Positions 35,900 through 48,407 are shown, numbered from the stretch's first letter. The stretch: 64,000 bases of DNA from Labia minor (GCA_963082975.1 OY720345.1:58820528-58884527), one strand, 5' to 3'. Made by a program: numbers and translations. Notes: a model not told the origin generated them from the letters alone.

Positions 35900-38800
35900 G
35901 TAGGCAGGCTTTTTTTTCTCTTTTGTTTTTCATTTATATTTAATGCATATCAGGCATTTAATAAGAAAATCTTTATCTTTTTTTTTGTAGTTGATCTAAA
36001 ACTAGGGGAGGGGAAGGGGAAGGGGTTTGTTTAAATAACATTTATCTGTCAAACTTGAAGTCGAGGTGTCAAACCCCGACAACTTCCTTCAATTTAAAAT
36101 TTTAGTAAACAATATTGAATAAAATATAAAAATATATAATAAAAAAATATGGTTTAATGCCCGAAGTCATAAATAAATAAAAAAAAAAAATAAGAGAAAC
36201 TGACTAAATAAATAATTCTCATTTTCTTTTAGATGATTTATTGTGAATAATAAATAAATATTTAACAAACAATATTAATTAATATCTCTTATCTTATTAT
36301 TTAAATAACTTCATATAATACAACTTGATATTCATTTCTCTTTTATTTTACTCTTTTTTTTAATATAAAGTAATATTTATTTTTTTCAAAAAATTTAATT
36401 ATTAATTATTTGTTATTGATGTAATTTTGAGTTTTTTTTTAAACAAACGTATATTCGACGTATAATCAACAAAAAAAAAAATGAAAAATATACTTTCGAA
36501 AGATTTTTTAAACATACTTATAAATAATTTAATGTATATTTTTTAATATCCAAAAAATGTAGATTTTTTATTTATTTTGTTTTACTATATCTATATATAT
36601 AAAAGGCAATGTATGTCTGTGTGTCCTTCAAATACTCAAAAACTACCCGTCCGATTACGGTGAAACTTTCAGGGATTGTTGTGGGCATCCCAAAGAAGGT
36701 TTTAGTGTAGTTAAATCCAAAATTAATTTATCCAAAATTATATAAAATAAATCTAAATATATATAAAAGGCAATGTCTGTCTGTGTGCCCTTTAAATACT
36801 CAAAAACTATTAAATATATAATAACCATTTTTCTTTAAAATTAAAAAAAAATCACTTATGTTTACTTCACTTGATTTACCTATAAATAATCATTAATATA
36901 AATTAGAAACAAATTATCAAAAATAGTTAATAGTAAAAGTGACTATATTTGTTTTTATATAGTTAATTCTTTCTGATAAATTGATTAATTACAATTTCTT
37001 TATAAAGGCTGTTCAGAACGTTTATTTCACCATTAAAAACTAAATAAAAAACAAACTTCTAAACGTTCTTCAATTCTAATTTATTTATAATTTTAGATTG
37101 TATCAATCCAAATGTTGAAATATTAATCGTTTTTTTTTTTTTTATAATTTTACAATTTACAATTTTTTTTACAATTGCCTAATCTGATTTTAAAAAAATG
37201 TTAATTTACAAATTATTTTTTCAATTTTCTTAAAAAGAACTCAACAAAAAAACATATTTAAATAAATTGGTTTTTACATAATTTAATCAAGGTAATTAAA
37301 TATTTAATATTTTCTATAATTTATAGATTACTAGCTGCTCAGAGCGCCTTCGGCGCTCTTCACACCTAGACGGGGGCTCCGCCCCCTGTACCCCCGGGTG
37401 GTACATAGTATTTGGTTGAAAGTAGTAAAAGGTTTTCATCCATTTTGTTTCAATCCGTATATTACATAAAACATTCATTTCTTTTTGTGTTCTTATTCAA
37501 AATCTATTTTAATTTAATCAGTAAATTAATTATATATATTATTATTATTGTATATGTTATATCTATCTATCTATGTGGCTCAAAGATACTCGAAAGTTCT
37601 TGGCCGCAACAACCACATTTCTCCAATTGTCCCTATCCTAAGCCCTTGTCCCATCTCTCTTACGTCCCTTCCTACGCGTCATTGGTTTTCCAAGCGGACG
37701 TTTTCCAATCGGTCTCCCCACCAATATCTTTTTCCTCTCCCATTCTAGCCACGTGCCCTGCCTATCGCAGCTTTTTCCCTTTTATAACCCTAACTATTTC
37801 TGAAGATGCAGAGAGACCATGCAATTTCTTGTTATGCTGTCTCCCCCATTCCCCGGTGACCTCATCTTTCTTTGGCCAATAAATGCAGGGAAGAATCCTA
37901 TTCTCAAATACTCTGAATCTACTCTCATCTCCCAGGGTCATAGACCATGCCTCCCACCCATATAATGCAACAGGCAAAATAATTTTTTTATATATTTCCT
38001 TTGATAATAATTTTGAAGAGATAAGCCTCTTTATTGCAAGATAACAAGTCGTTTCCCGATTGCAACCCCGATTTAAATTCTTCTCAAATATTATTATCCT
38101 TCGTGATTACATTCAATTTTTCTACATATTCAAATTCTACATTTTGTATCTTAAGATTTTGTATGTTAATACTCTTCCTCTTTGTTACTAAATATTTTTT
38201 CTTATCACTATTAATTTCAAACCTCCATTAATTTTTCCTCGCTATCTGCAATTGCAATTTCCTAATCTCCTATTATATTTAAGTCGTCTGGGTAACCTAA
38301 CATTTTACAATTGATTTCCGCATCTTATTCTTTCTTTACTACCTTCAAGACAAATTTGAAGATCAAAATTTGAAAAAGTTTATGCTGATCTATATTGAAT
38401 CATGTGTATGTTTTACTAAAGTCTACAAATAATTAGTGAACAGAAATATTGAATTCGCAGTTTTTTTCCTAATATCTGTCATAATGAAAATATCTTAATT
38501 AATGTTGATCGATTTGGCCTGAACCCGCAATGATATCTCCTAATATTTCCTCCGCTTATGGTTCTTAAGTATTTTCTATGTTATAATAGTGAAATAGAGT
38601 AATATTTCTTGATCATTACATTTTGATATTTTATTTTCATTGCTAGATTATTATTGAATATTTTTAATTATAATAAAACTTGAGAAAATGCAAAAATAGA
38701 TACTTGAGACAATTTATAAAAATTAACGCGGTATAAAACTATAGATAAATTACCAATATATACATTCATTAATAGTATTAATTTAAATTAATTGATTTAT

Positions 38801-41800
38801 TTGTTTTTTTATTATTAAGTTCATTTATTAATTTTTTTAGATCATAGTTATTTTCCTCCCTTAAAAGAAACTTATCTAATTCTGTGGTGCTAGGGGATTT
38901 GAAAATTATATTAGTCGCAATATGAAGATTTCGCTTACAGTTTTTCTGTCATGTCCGACCTCCGTCCAACAGTTATTTCCCTCAAGTTTCTTGATTCTCT
39001 TAATCATGTGATCTATATATTTAATTTTTTTTGATTCATTGTAATAAAATTTAAACAAATAAAAATTTTCACTTTGTTAATTTATATAAATTTCAATTTA
39101 CACTGATTGTGAGTGATACGCTTTGCCAATACTCTGAATAATTTGTGTATAGAAATATTGAATGTTCTTAGCGAGATTTTTTAACCTTTCACTTTCATAT
39201 AGAAAAGAAGAAATATTCAAATATATAGAAAGAATAAATAAAAATTAAGTTAATATAAATATGATCTAAATATTTTATTAAATTAATGAAAATGGGAACT
39301 TTTAGAATAAATGATTTAATTGAATTGATATTTAAATATTAGAATTTAAAATAAAAAGGGAAATATTATAATAATTCTTTTATTGGGAATCGCTATGATA
39401 ATTCATTGTTTGAAATAATTCCGCTAGGCCGGCAGTGAGCCGCGAGCTGCTCTTGAATGAACAACACGGAGAATTATATAAACTTTAAAAAATTAATTTC
39501 TGCGGTTATTGATAATATATTAATAAAATTTATAGCCTATGTTACTCTAGAGGTATATAAGAATATTGTGATGTAATTTCAAAGAAATCGGTTCAGCCAA
39601 TTCTGAGTCTATAAAATAGTAATTTTCCGGACAGACAGACCGACAGACAGACAGACAGACATGAAAAATTCTAAAGTCACTTTTGGATTCTAGAGGTCAT
39701 GAAACGCGAAGATATGCAAAAATTTTTAAATTCTGAGCAATGTGCAGACAAAAACCTTTTTTTATCTATATATATAAGCTAAATAATGTACCTGTAGTTA
39801 TACATATTACTATCCACACATGTTAAAAAGAACTAATGCCAACTTATAAGCAATAAACTGGAGGCTATTTTAAATTAATATATAGTAGAATTATATTTCT
39901 TTCTTTCTTTTTTTTAATTGGGAAAATAAATTTTCGTTTTAATATTTCTAGAGATATTAAATTCAGACTTGTCCTTATCCTTATTACACATAACACATAA
40001 CTACGGCTTAGCTGTGTGTGATTAGTCGTTTAAAGAAAATTGAACTTGTTATTTTATATATATATATATATATATTAATTTAAAATAGCCTTTATTTTGG
40101 ATATTTTTTTGCCTATAAGTAAACATTTCTGCTTCTTAACATGTGTGTATATAATTATCAAAAATAATAAATAACAAACTTTCAAAAACTAAAAACTACC
40201 ACCAAAAAATATATACATATATATAATCTCTTTTTCCGGTCACTATATTGTTTCTAATTAAATTCAATAAATTTATTTTTCACTATTTGGTGAATAATTT
40301 TTATTGGCATAATAGAAAATAATAAATATCGATAAAGCGGTACTGGAATAAAAAAATAATTAAAAATTAAATATTGATTTAAATGATATAATAATATATT
40401 AAAATTTAAAACAATTTCCAATACTCTTTTATAATTATTTATTTACATTCATTATTTCATTATTCTTACATTTACAAATGAACTGGCAAGTCTATCTTGC
40501 TATCTTTTCATCTTACCGTGGGACCCACGGGTATAGGAGCTCTTTTATTTACAACAAATAAAATTAATTAATAATTTTTTTTATTTAAATATTGTTCTCG
40601 CCATTTCTCTATACGTCACTTGTCATGCTGTGTCCTTGTTTTTGGCACACAGCAATTATTCTCATTTTTGCAATCTTCCGCATCTTAGACACTTTAGCGC
40701 CTTGGTATCTGTAGTCTATGTTTCCAAAAAGTTAACATTTGTAACACCAAGGTAGTTATCTTATCTGTTACTCTACATTTCCTCTATCCAATTTTTATTT
40801 TCCGTTGCTGTAGTATGTGTTAACCAAGTTTTACAGTGATCGTCAGTAGAGCTGAATTCCGGACTTTTCCGTTTTTAGGTGCTCTTTGTTCAAATATTTC
40901 TATGCCTGTAGTATTTTCATATGTGCCGTATGGATTGCATCTTGAATTTTTGTTTTATAGATTGTATCTTCCAGATTTTGAACAAATATCGCTATTCTTT
41001 TTTCTTTTCTTTTTGTAACCTTTTATTTCACAAAATTGTTAATAGCTCCTTTTTTATTCTTTCTAACCTTGAACATAATACTCTCTTCCATAGTTTTTTT
41101 ACTTCCATTATATTGTCTCCAGTTCTTATCTATATTTTTTTTCTCAGTTTTTTAACTAACCTATGCGTAGGAATTTATTTCTTTTTCATTTACTTTATAA
41201 AAATTAAGAAAGAAACAGTTATTGACGATAATGATCTGAGAATAATTGGGAACCTCTATTGGAACCAGGTCGCAACTTTAGATTAGAACAAGATCACACA
41301 GATTATATAAAAATAAAACGAGGAGTTCGACAGGGTTGCATATTTTCACCTCTTTTCTTCAATCTTTACTCAGAGCGCATGAATGGATCCCTATACAGCA
41401 TATAATCCGAATAAACAGGCATCGACTGAATAACATGGTACGCCGATGATACAATTGTCTTGCATGCATGTACTTTGAAAAGCGACATCAATTGGTGAAA
41501 ATGCGAAATATCAATGCAAACAAACTAATTTAACTATTAAATTCGATGGTTTTGACATATTTCTACATAAAATACAGATTTCCATTTATTGAGTATCAGT
41601 GTATATAGAGACTAATCATGGAACGTTCAAAATTTTCGACATTCATTAGTTTTGTTGTTTGATTTGAAGAAATCTCCTGCCGAAACCAATTTTTAGAAAC
41701 TTATGGTTTTGCTGCTTCATCGTTCCAATTGTCTGTTTTGGTTTCAACGATTTAAAAGTGGTAATTTTGATGTCAATGACAACAAACGGCCCGGAGGACC

Positions 41801-44800
41801 AAAAAGTTTGAAATAAAGACTTGCAAAATTTATTGGACGAGAATCCAGCTCCTACACTATATGGCTTCAGGAAAGGAAAATCCGCAGAGAATGATCATGG
41901 AAATAATCGAAAAAACAAAAATAAAAAGCTATAAGAGCAAGAAGTTATGTTTGATGGTGTGATTTTATGTAAAACAAATTTAACACACTACACTGAATTG
42001 TGAATGCCTAGAAAATATCAAGACATCGGACTATCTAACCACGATTATAAAGAACTACCAAACAGATATGATTATGTATTGGCACAGACAAGAGAGTGAT
42101 AGCGATTATTTAGGGTAGGCAGACAGTTGCAATTCCACATCTTCTCTTACACGCAACATGATAAGAGTTATTGATAGAGGCAATTTTAAAAAAATGCCAC
42201 TACACATACTTGATTTTAAAGGAGTCGTCTTAACGTGGAAATTTTTTGCAGAAAAATTGGATGTTTTATTTATATTTTTGTAATATAATTCATTTTATAA
42301 AGCAAAGTGAACATAATCGATGTTCTTTAACAACATCAAACCGTTATTGAGAGAATCCAACTAAATAAATAAAAATCGCTTAAAAAAAATAATTTTAAAT
42401 ATTTTACAAATATTTTGTCTCTTAACAATTTAGTTTTGAGGATTTTACTCAAGAATAATAATTCATTTTTAATGAGATTTAATATAACCAATTGTTCGTT
42501 TTGTAATTTAGATTTATACATAGTTAAACGCAAGGTCTTTATTTGCTCTAACATTGTTTACATATTATTTAACAACATTAAATAACTAGGTTCAGATAAA
42601 TTTTGAAATCATCTACAAGACTTTATTTAAGTGTTATGAGTGTCCAACTATCTACAATATCATTAGTGTCTCTATAAAGAATTTCATGAGAAGATTCACT
42701 ACTTATAGACATTTTTGAATTGGTTATATGAAACCACAATAAAAAAAAATTGTATTTATACTTACGAACTTTGGATTTTTTGGTCCACGAAACGTTCATC
42801 AAATATAAAATTGGTTTTAACTTGTCTTATCCTTTGTGAAAAAGGTTAAGAAAATTTTAACCTTTTCACACGGGTTGGAATGTAAAGGTCAGTTGGGAAT
42901 GCAACTCTGAAATAATGTCACCAAACAATAACATGTTACTTTCATCCCCAGTGCTTGGGGAAACTCTTAGGAAAACTAGATCAAAAGTTATTAGAAATAA
43001 TTAATTAAACAAAATGCAATTCTATAATAAGAATATCTAAATAAAACTTATTGGTTTACTATGGAAATAAAAAAAGTAGAAATATACTATATATATATAA
43101 AAAAGTTTTTGTTTGCACATTTCTTAAAATTTAAAATTTTTTTTTGCATATCTTCACGTTTCATTATGACCTCTAGAATCCAAAAGTGACTTTAGAATTT
43201 TTCATGTCTGTCTGTATGTATGTCCGGCAATTTATGACGTTATAGGCTCAAAATTGGCTTAACCGATTATTATGAAATTACATAATATTCTAACATACCT
43301 CTATTTCAACATACGCTATAAATTATATCAATATATATTCAATAACCGCATCAAGTAATTTAGAAAAAATAAATAATACTCCATGTTTATTCAGAACCTT
43401 TCGTGGCTCAATGAAGAAGTCGATTTATTTCCGACAATGAATATAAAATTAATAATAATTCACTCACAAAAAGAATGATTATAATAATTAAATTTTATTT
43501 TAATTTCTAATATGCAAATATCATTTGAATTTAATAATTTTAACTGTTTTTAATGGTTTTTAACAAAAAAATGAAATTATTTTAAATATTCAATATAAAT
43601 AAATATTTATTTTTAAAACGAAGCTTAAGACGAAGTTGTCATATTTTTTAGAAAATTTAATTTCATTAAATTACTAAGGTAAAAATAGATGTAAATTAAT
43701 TAAATTACAAAACAATAATTAGCTAATAGTAGCATAAATAGTTACAATGACTGCTGTTTTGTTTCCTCGCTCAGCCGTACAAATCAATTCTAAGGTGTCA
43801 CTAACTGTCATTAAAAAAATTTCCTACAAAAGCAAAAGTTTAGACCCAAGTTTAAAATAATGCCCCATGTGCGCGCACTTGGACGAACTTACTTTATAAT
43901 AAAATTTTACACTAAATACAAATTTTTTCACATGACCCCTTTGAATGTGATTTTAAATTAGTTCTAGGATTTTCATTAGGGCTTTTTCTGAATATTTCAG
44001 GTCCGAAATGCAACTGCAGTTTTCATCATCAATCTGTCCGTGTCGGATCTCATGTTCTGCTGTTTTAATCTCCCATTGGCTGCCAGCACTTTCTGGACTC
44101 GTGCCTGGAGGTATGGCCCTCTACTCTGCAGACTTTTTCCTTTGATGAGATATGGTCTACTAGCAGTTTCTCTGTTTACTGTCCTAGCGATCACAATTAA
44201 TCGCTATGTGATGATTGGACACCCCACGCTTTATCCCAAGTGAGTCCAACTAATAACCTCCGAAATAAATTGAGTTTAAATTTAATTTCTATTGAAATTT
44301 TTTAAAATTACTATATAAACCTAAATTGATTCATTTATAAGACTAAATTAAAATTGAGAAAATATTGTGAGCGGGTAGCAGTAGACGCCACTAATTTATC
44401 TAGATATTTTGCGTAGTTGACATAATAAATTTTGATAAAAGGAAAAATGTGTGTTACAGATTTAAAAATTAGAAGTATATTTCAAAAAAATCGTTAATTT
44501 ACGCCTCTCCACTGAATTTCATCTTATTTTATCAAACATTTTATAGTTATTGCTGTTAATTTATTTATGATAAAACAATTTGAAATTATAGAAATTCAAA
44601 AATCACATAAATTTTTGTTTCGTCTCTGGGCTTTGTTACCTGTAAAGATTTAAATCATATATCCTTTGTTATAATAATAATCTTTCCGGAGAAACATTTA
44701 TGTTTATATATTTTGCGCAGGAAAATCTTCACTAATAGGTTTGCTTTAGTTATTTCATGTAAAAATTTTAATTCACAAGTTACATTTTGAATGTATTAAC

Positions 44801-47800
44801 TTGAAACGCATTAAATAGTACTCAATTTGTTAATCATGTTACATCATAGTCCACTTCTTGGCATTAATGTAAATTTGTAAATGGTTGCAAAAAAAATTAA
44901 AAATTGTTTATACTAATCGGCGTCCTTCTACACAGTATATGATAAATTTGCAAATGTGTGTAACCTGTTTCACAATTTTTCAAGCCTTATAAATTTTTCA
45001 ATAGACTTTTGTTTTTAAAGATTGTTCTTCTTCACTTTCGCTATGAAATTAGGAAACTCTCCGTCACTTAACCTTCCCTGTCAGTTCCCATTGAAAGTTT
45101 AATTATGACTTCTGAAAAATTTAATCACAAGTTCAAAGAATATTAAACTGTTGAATTTTGAAAAAGTAGTTCTTTTATATATTAATCGGATAAAGGTTAA
45201 AAAAAATTTTTATGTATTCTTTTGCAAAATAGGAAAAGACTATATCGAGTAAAACTGCTCACGCTTATGATTTATTAATATTTTATTTTCATCTTTTATT
45301 TATGTCATTCTTTATAAATTATATTCCACTTTTTTACATTATATTATGATGAGAGATATAAGCTTCAAAAATTTCGAAATTTTGATTTTTTCTAATTATC
45401 ATAAATATATATTATTTTATTTGAGAACTAATGCCGTTTATGAAAACATAAAACATGGAATTATATATATATATATATATATAATATTATTTCATTAATC
45501 AAGTTTTATTCATTTATAAGAGAAAGAGGAATAAATATTTTTTTAATTTTTCTAATGAGTCCATTGTGGAGATTCGAAACAGGAATTAATAAGGAAAAGC
45601 TTAGTTAACCTGGCTTGTTTTAGGGATATTTTTCCAGACACTACCTAGGACACTAATAGGCGAGAAAAGTGAAAGGAGTGCATATAATGTTTATAATGAT
45701 TTTTAAATTTTTTTTATTAGAACTAAATAAGTTTATTTACAATTATACTATTTTACACTAGTTTCAATCACTGAAAGAATTCCCCTCCACCTCGCCTCTC
45801 CATTCCAGATCATTCTCGGGCGATTTCTATCCTCAAATGACTTCAGTGCCTCGAATGCTTAAGACGTTTCTTGAATTTTCATCTTATTTTTTTTAGTAAA
45901 CTCGATTATTGTTTATAGATTAATTCACGTTTGACATTTAATTTTAAAAATAAAAAAATTCCATTTGTATTTTATTTTATTTTTCAGATTATACCGAAAA
46001 CAATGGCTCGGTCTTATGGTAGCTGCAACATGGATTTTTGGCTTCGGAGCTCTCAGTGCTACATGGTTTGGAAAATGGGGCCGTTTTGGTCTTGATAGAC
46101 AAATTGGTTCTTGTTCCATAAAACCTGATGCAGACGGTCGTTCGCCTAAAGAATTCCTTTTCATCACAGCTTTTGTGATACCTTGTTTAGCTATTTCCAT
46201 ATGTTATGCTCGAATATTTTACATAGTACGTCGAACGGCAAGACGATCACGAAATCCACCAACAGGTCATATTACTGGAAGGGGAAGTGGAAGTAGCACC
46301 ACAGGCAATTCCAGTGCGACAGGAGGCCCTAGTCAAAGTGTTATAAGTGGATGTCAAAATAATACTTCAAGAATTTCAGCTGCTTCTGCTTATACCGACA
46401 CAAATAAAAGGTAAGATCGAATCATATTTTCCATATATTTGCAAGATATTTTAATCCCTGTTTTGATTTTTTAAAATAATTCGAATCATGATAATAAATA
46501 CGAACTTTTTTCAACCAGACATATAGCCTTATTAGATATATTTGCTGAACAAAACTAGAAAATCAATTTTTTCAAACTCGTACACAAGGATGAACTATCC
46601 CTTCCCCACTTCCGCAACCTGACATTTTTGCATAGCTTTTATTGTAACCCCGTTTGGATTTATTTCTGCTAAGTTATAAAATTCCATTATAAATATGGGA
46701 GTAGTAAGTCTTGAAAGGACCAGAAATAGTCCTATCCAATGCGATTGTAAGCAGAACGATTTTATTTTCTTTAGCTTAGTTCAGAACCTACATAATAATG
46801 ATTATTACAGTATCAATTATCCCGGTGCAGCTTTTTTTCCGAAAATGTAAAATAGCAACAAGTCAAACAAATTTGATATGAAAACAGTTTTGCCTTTAAA
46901 TAGCTAAATTCACATAATATTTCAGAAATATAAGCAAATAAAAACAAGTAGGAGCAATTTCATAATTAAAAGCAACAAATGATTGCACATAGATGAGGTA
47001 AACTAGGTTTAGTAGTCATCATGACCGCTACCGAGATTGTCAAACAGAACAAAAAATAAATCCTTGCAAACCCAATTTTTAAATGGAAACCATGTATCCC
47101 ACATGAATCAACTACCCCACCTTTCTCCTAAATAAGGCATTTAATTAAATGCTATTTACAGAAAGCCAATTATAAAAGATAATAAATATATAAAGATAGA
47201 GACAATAATTAATTATGAACCTGAACCATTAGATTTGTTTTTTTTTAAATTCTTGAACATCTTGCAAAACAATTCAATAAAAATGCATATTAATATAAAA
47301 AAATAAATTTTTATTTCAAAATTTACAGATCATCTGCAGAAGATTCGGCGCTTTCTTCTTGTAGTGGGGCTGGACTCACAACTACTGTGAGTACAGTTGA
47401 ACTCGCTATTACCTCTGGTCGTCGAAGTGGCGGTCCCCGAGAAGCCTCCTCTTCCTCTGGAGTTGATTGCTATGATGATTTTGATACCAGAAGTCTTACA
47501 TCTAGTCATCATCCTAGTCCTAGAGATCGAAGGGGTTCAGCCCTTGGTCAAGTATGTCGGTTATATTACATTTTTTAATGAATGGCATTCTATTTTAAGA
47601 TCACCATTGTGTAATGCTTGTTAGAAAGCGACCAAGGGGCTTATTTCTTTATTTTATTTCGGTAATAAATAAATAAAAATTCTATACTCATCTATGACCT
47701 TACTTTATGATAAATTTTTTTTCATATTAATAATATAATTGTATAACCAGGTAGGATTTGAGAATATTGTTTTGCAGGTCTGTCTTATTATTATCTTCGG

Positions 47801-48407
47801 ACAGATAATTTGTTGGGCCGATTATTATGTATATCTCTATTCTTTCTTGTCTTATAATTATTACTATTTCATAAACACAAAAGTTATTTTTTGGTATACA
47901 TCTCTTGATAAGAATTTTTTTAAAGCTGATCATCCGATGCAGAGAACCTGTTCTGCCTGCTCTTAAAATAAAATTTTACATTTTCATAAACGGAAATTTC
48001 AGGTTGCGGCAGCCGTTTTCCGAAGAAGACCTACAGGAGCCTCCTCCGCAACACCAACTGGACCACCTCAACCTGGTAAAATGTCCAATAAAGATAAAAA
48101 ACTACTCAAAATGATTTTAGTTATATTTTCTTCATTTGTACTATGCTACTTGCCAATTACTATTACAAAAACTTTCCATAGCTCATTGGAATTGCGAGCA
48201 CTAAATATTGCTGGTTATATTCTCATCTACCTCACCACCTGTATTAATCCTATTATTTATGTAGTCATGAGCAGTGAATATCGGCAAGCCTATAAAAATT
48301 TGTTAATGTGTCGAAGTGGAAGTGGAGGCGATATCACAGCCGGAGTTAAAGTGTGTAAAACAATGCCACCTACTGGACCATCTATAGGTAATATTCATAA
48401 GGTATGA
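35678..48407 (+). CDS. moody: Moody/Tre1-like G-protein-coupled receptor (five coding exons)
   Basis: Rhodopsin-family seven-helix receptor of the plasma membrane. In Drosophila, Moody acts in subperineurial glia through heterotrimeric G proteins to keep the blood-brain barrier tight. Exons 35678-35899, 44001-44239, 45988-46410, 47329-47551 and 48003-48407 all have GT-AG borders and join in phase to 503 residues. TM1 lies at about 45-69 with GNL. Residues 75-154 hold TM2 and TM3, with Cys117 and NRY at 141-143 in place of DRY. Cys196 is the likely disulfide partner of Cys117. TM4 and TM5 lie between 160 and 234. The third intracellular loop (about 235-402) is very long and Ser/Gly-rich. TM6 has CYLP instead of CWxP, and TM7 has NPIIY at 451-455. 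The start at 35678 is the first Met after an acceptor-like TAG; Met5 is an alternative. NRY and NPIIY support Moody/Tre1; choosing Moody over Tre1 is inference from memory of the family. Intron 1 is 8.1 kb and full of TE pieces. Confidence 0.88.
36591..36830 (+). repeat. Helitron-like or related repeat, two partial copies
   Basis: TATATATAAAAGGCAATGT, then TCTGTGTG and ACTCAAAAACTA, occurs at 36593 and again at 36753. The first copy continues with CCGTCCGATTACGGTGAAAC and TTTCAGGGATTGTTGTGGGC. The pattern is common in insect Helitron-like repeats; no CTRR end is seen next to it. Confidence 0.35.
37331..37480 (-). mobile_element. Helitron-like 3' end with hairpins and CTAG terminus
   Basis: Read on the minus strand: GGGGGCGGAGCCCCC hairpin, then AGAGCGCCGAAGGCGCTCT hairpin, seven bases, and CTAG followed by T. 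This is the Helitron 3' signature (hairpin then CTRR, insertion before T). A second copy lies at 18460-18609. Confidence 0.6.
37562..38560 (-). mobile_element. LINE fragment: RT palm to C-terminus, with (ATAG)n tail
   Basis: The minus strand runs from 38560 (INLRSDI-like region) past an RT active-site relic YPDDLNIIG (~38290) to the C-terminal LYGWEAWSMTLGDESRFRVF with FENRILPCIYWPK and IVRVIKGKK. It finishes with the GRPIGKRPLGKP...AKNFRV end and a (GATA)n tail at 37562-37575 on plus. Stops and frameshifts break it. This is the longest copy of the LINE whose 3' ends are scattered in the window. The plus ORFs here are antisense. Confidence 0.75.
38561..39415. other. AT-rich intronic sequence
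   Basis: Lies in intron 1 of the moody-like gene. 38760-39060 may hold more degraded LINE sequence (upstream of the RT), but I cannot show it. Confidence 0.3.
39420..39775 (+). repeat. Family C interspersed repeat, copy 1
   Basis: TTCTGCGGTTATTGATAATA, TTTATAGCCTATGTTACTCT, AAATCGGTTCAGCCAATTCT, a (GACA)n run at 39633-39660 and AAAGTCACTTTTGGATTCTA recur in reverse at 43085-43420. The layout resembles 3' parts of RTE-like retroelements or Helitrons; I cannot decide which. Confidence 0.65.
39776..41205. other. AT-rich intronic sequence
   Basis: 40580-40830 is less AT-rich, and its minus strand has cysteines in a broken frame that could be a LINE ORF1 zinc knuckle (CLRCGRLQK). The support is too weak to call. 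The ORFs at 40836-41286 are hydrophobic AT-driven frames, except for the LINE start at ~41215. Confidence 0.3.
41215..41500 (+). pseudogene. LINE reverse-transcriptase fragment
   Basis: DLRIIGNLYWNQVATLD is followed, past a stop, by DYIKIKRGVRQGCIFSPLFF and NLYSE (RT motif 4). The active-site motif WYADDT lies at 41433-41450. Domain order fits one RT of the Jockey/CR1-type group. Stops disrupt it. Same orientation as the host gene. Confidence 0.78.
41640..41880 (+). pseudogene. Mariner transposase N-terminal fragment
   Basis: One frame reads LLLHRSNCLFWFQRFKSGNF and then DVNDNKRPGGPKSLK, the linker between the two helix-turn-helix units of mariner transposases (WFxRFKSGDFDVxDxxRxGRP). Stop codons are present and no terminal repeats were found. 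Confidence 0.65.
43085..43420 (-). repeat. Family C interspersed repeat, copy 2
   Basis: Reverse complement of the copy at 39420: TAGAATCCAAAAGTGACTTT, (GTCT)n, ATTGGCTTAACCGATTATTA, ATAACCGCATCAAGTAATTT. The GACA run is shorter. Confidence 0.65.
44001..44239 (+). CDS. moody: moody-like exon 2: TM2-TM3 and NRY motif
   Basis: The acceptor ATATTTCAG precedes VRNATAVFIINLSVSDL (TM2). Cys117 starts TM3, and INRYVMIGHP follows at the cytoplasmic end. The donor CCCAA|GTGAGT leaves phase 2. A 65-codon ORF on the opposite strand here is only a shadow. Confidence 0.92.
44240..45987 (+). other. moody-like intron 2
   Basis: AT-rich, no TE recognised. (TA)n at 45464-45483. The acceptor is preceded by a T-rich tract. 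Confidence 0.6.
45988..46410 (+). CDS. moody: moody-like exon 3: TM4, ECL2, TM5, start of ICL3
   Basis: The acceptor TTTTTCAG completes Lys154 and continues with LYRKQWLGLM. The exon covers TM4, the second extracellular loop with Cys196, TM5 (FLFITAFVIPCLAIS) and the basic start of loop 3 (RRTARRSRNPP), which turns into a Gly/Ser/Thr-rich stretch. Donor AAAAG|GTAAGA. Confidence 0.9.
47329..47551 (+). CDS. moody: moody-like exon 4: Ser-rich part of ICL3
   Basis: Residues 295/296-369 lie wholly inside the third intracellular loop. The exon is rich in Ser, Arg and acidic residues (DSALSSCSGAG, SSSGVDCYDDFD) and offers many possible phosphorylation sites. It joins in phase on both sides (acceptor TTTACAG, donor GGTCAA|GTATGT). 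Two overlapping ORFs in other frames are shadows. Confidence 0.82.
48003..48407 (+). CDS. moody: moody-like exon 5: end of ICL3, TM6, TM7, C-tail
   Basis: The acceptor AAATTTCAG precedes VAAAVFRRRPTGASS. KMSNKDKKLLKM leads into TM6 (CYLP) and TM7 (TTCINPIIYVVM). The tail ends NIHKV-stop. Two donor-like sites sit inside the tail: ATAG|GTAATA (exon end 48387, phase 1) and CATAAG|GTATGA (exon end 48401, phase 0). The stop may therefore belong to an intron-retained or short isoform. Confidence 0.88.
   Translation, partial: VAAAVFRRRPTGASSATPTGPPQPGKMSNKDKKLLKMILVIFSSFVLCYLPITITKTFHSSLELRALNIAGYILIYLTTCINPIIYVVMSSEYRQAYKNLLMCRSGSGGDITAGVKVCKTMPPTGPSIGNIHKV

Noticed and set aside
37412-37882. 156-codon plus ORF, the longest in the window
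   Set aside because: Antisense to a LINE C-terminus; its composition comes from the complement of that coding sequence.
40580-40830. Possible LINE ORF1 zinc knuckle on the minus strand
   Set aside because: Only one short cysteine-bearing piece in a broken frame; spacing does not fit a CCHC knuckle well.
43997-44194. Minus ORF in a conserved region
   Set aside because: Shadow of moody-like exon 2.
47387-47624. Two plus ORFs in alternative frames
   Set aside because: Shadows over moody-like exon 4; only the third frame joins in phase to both neighbours.
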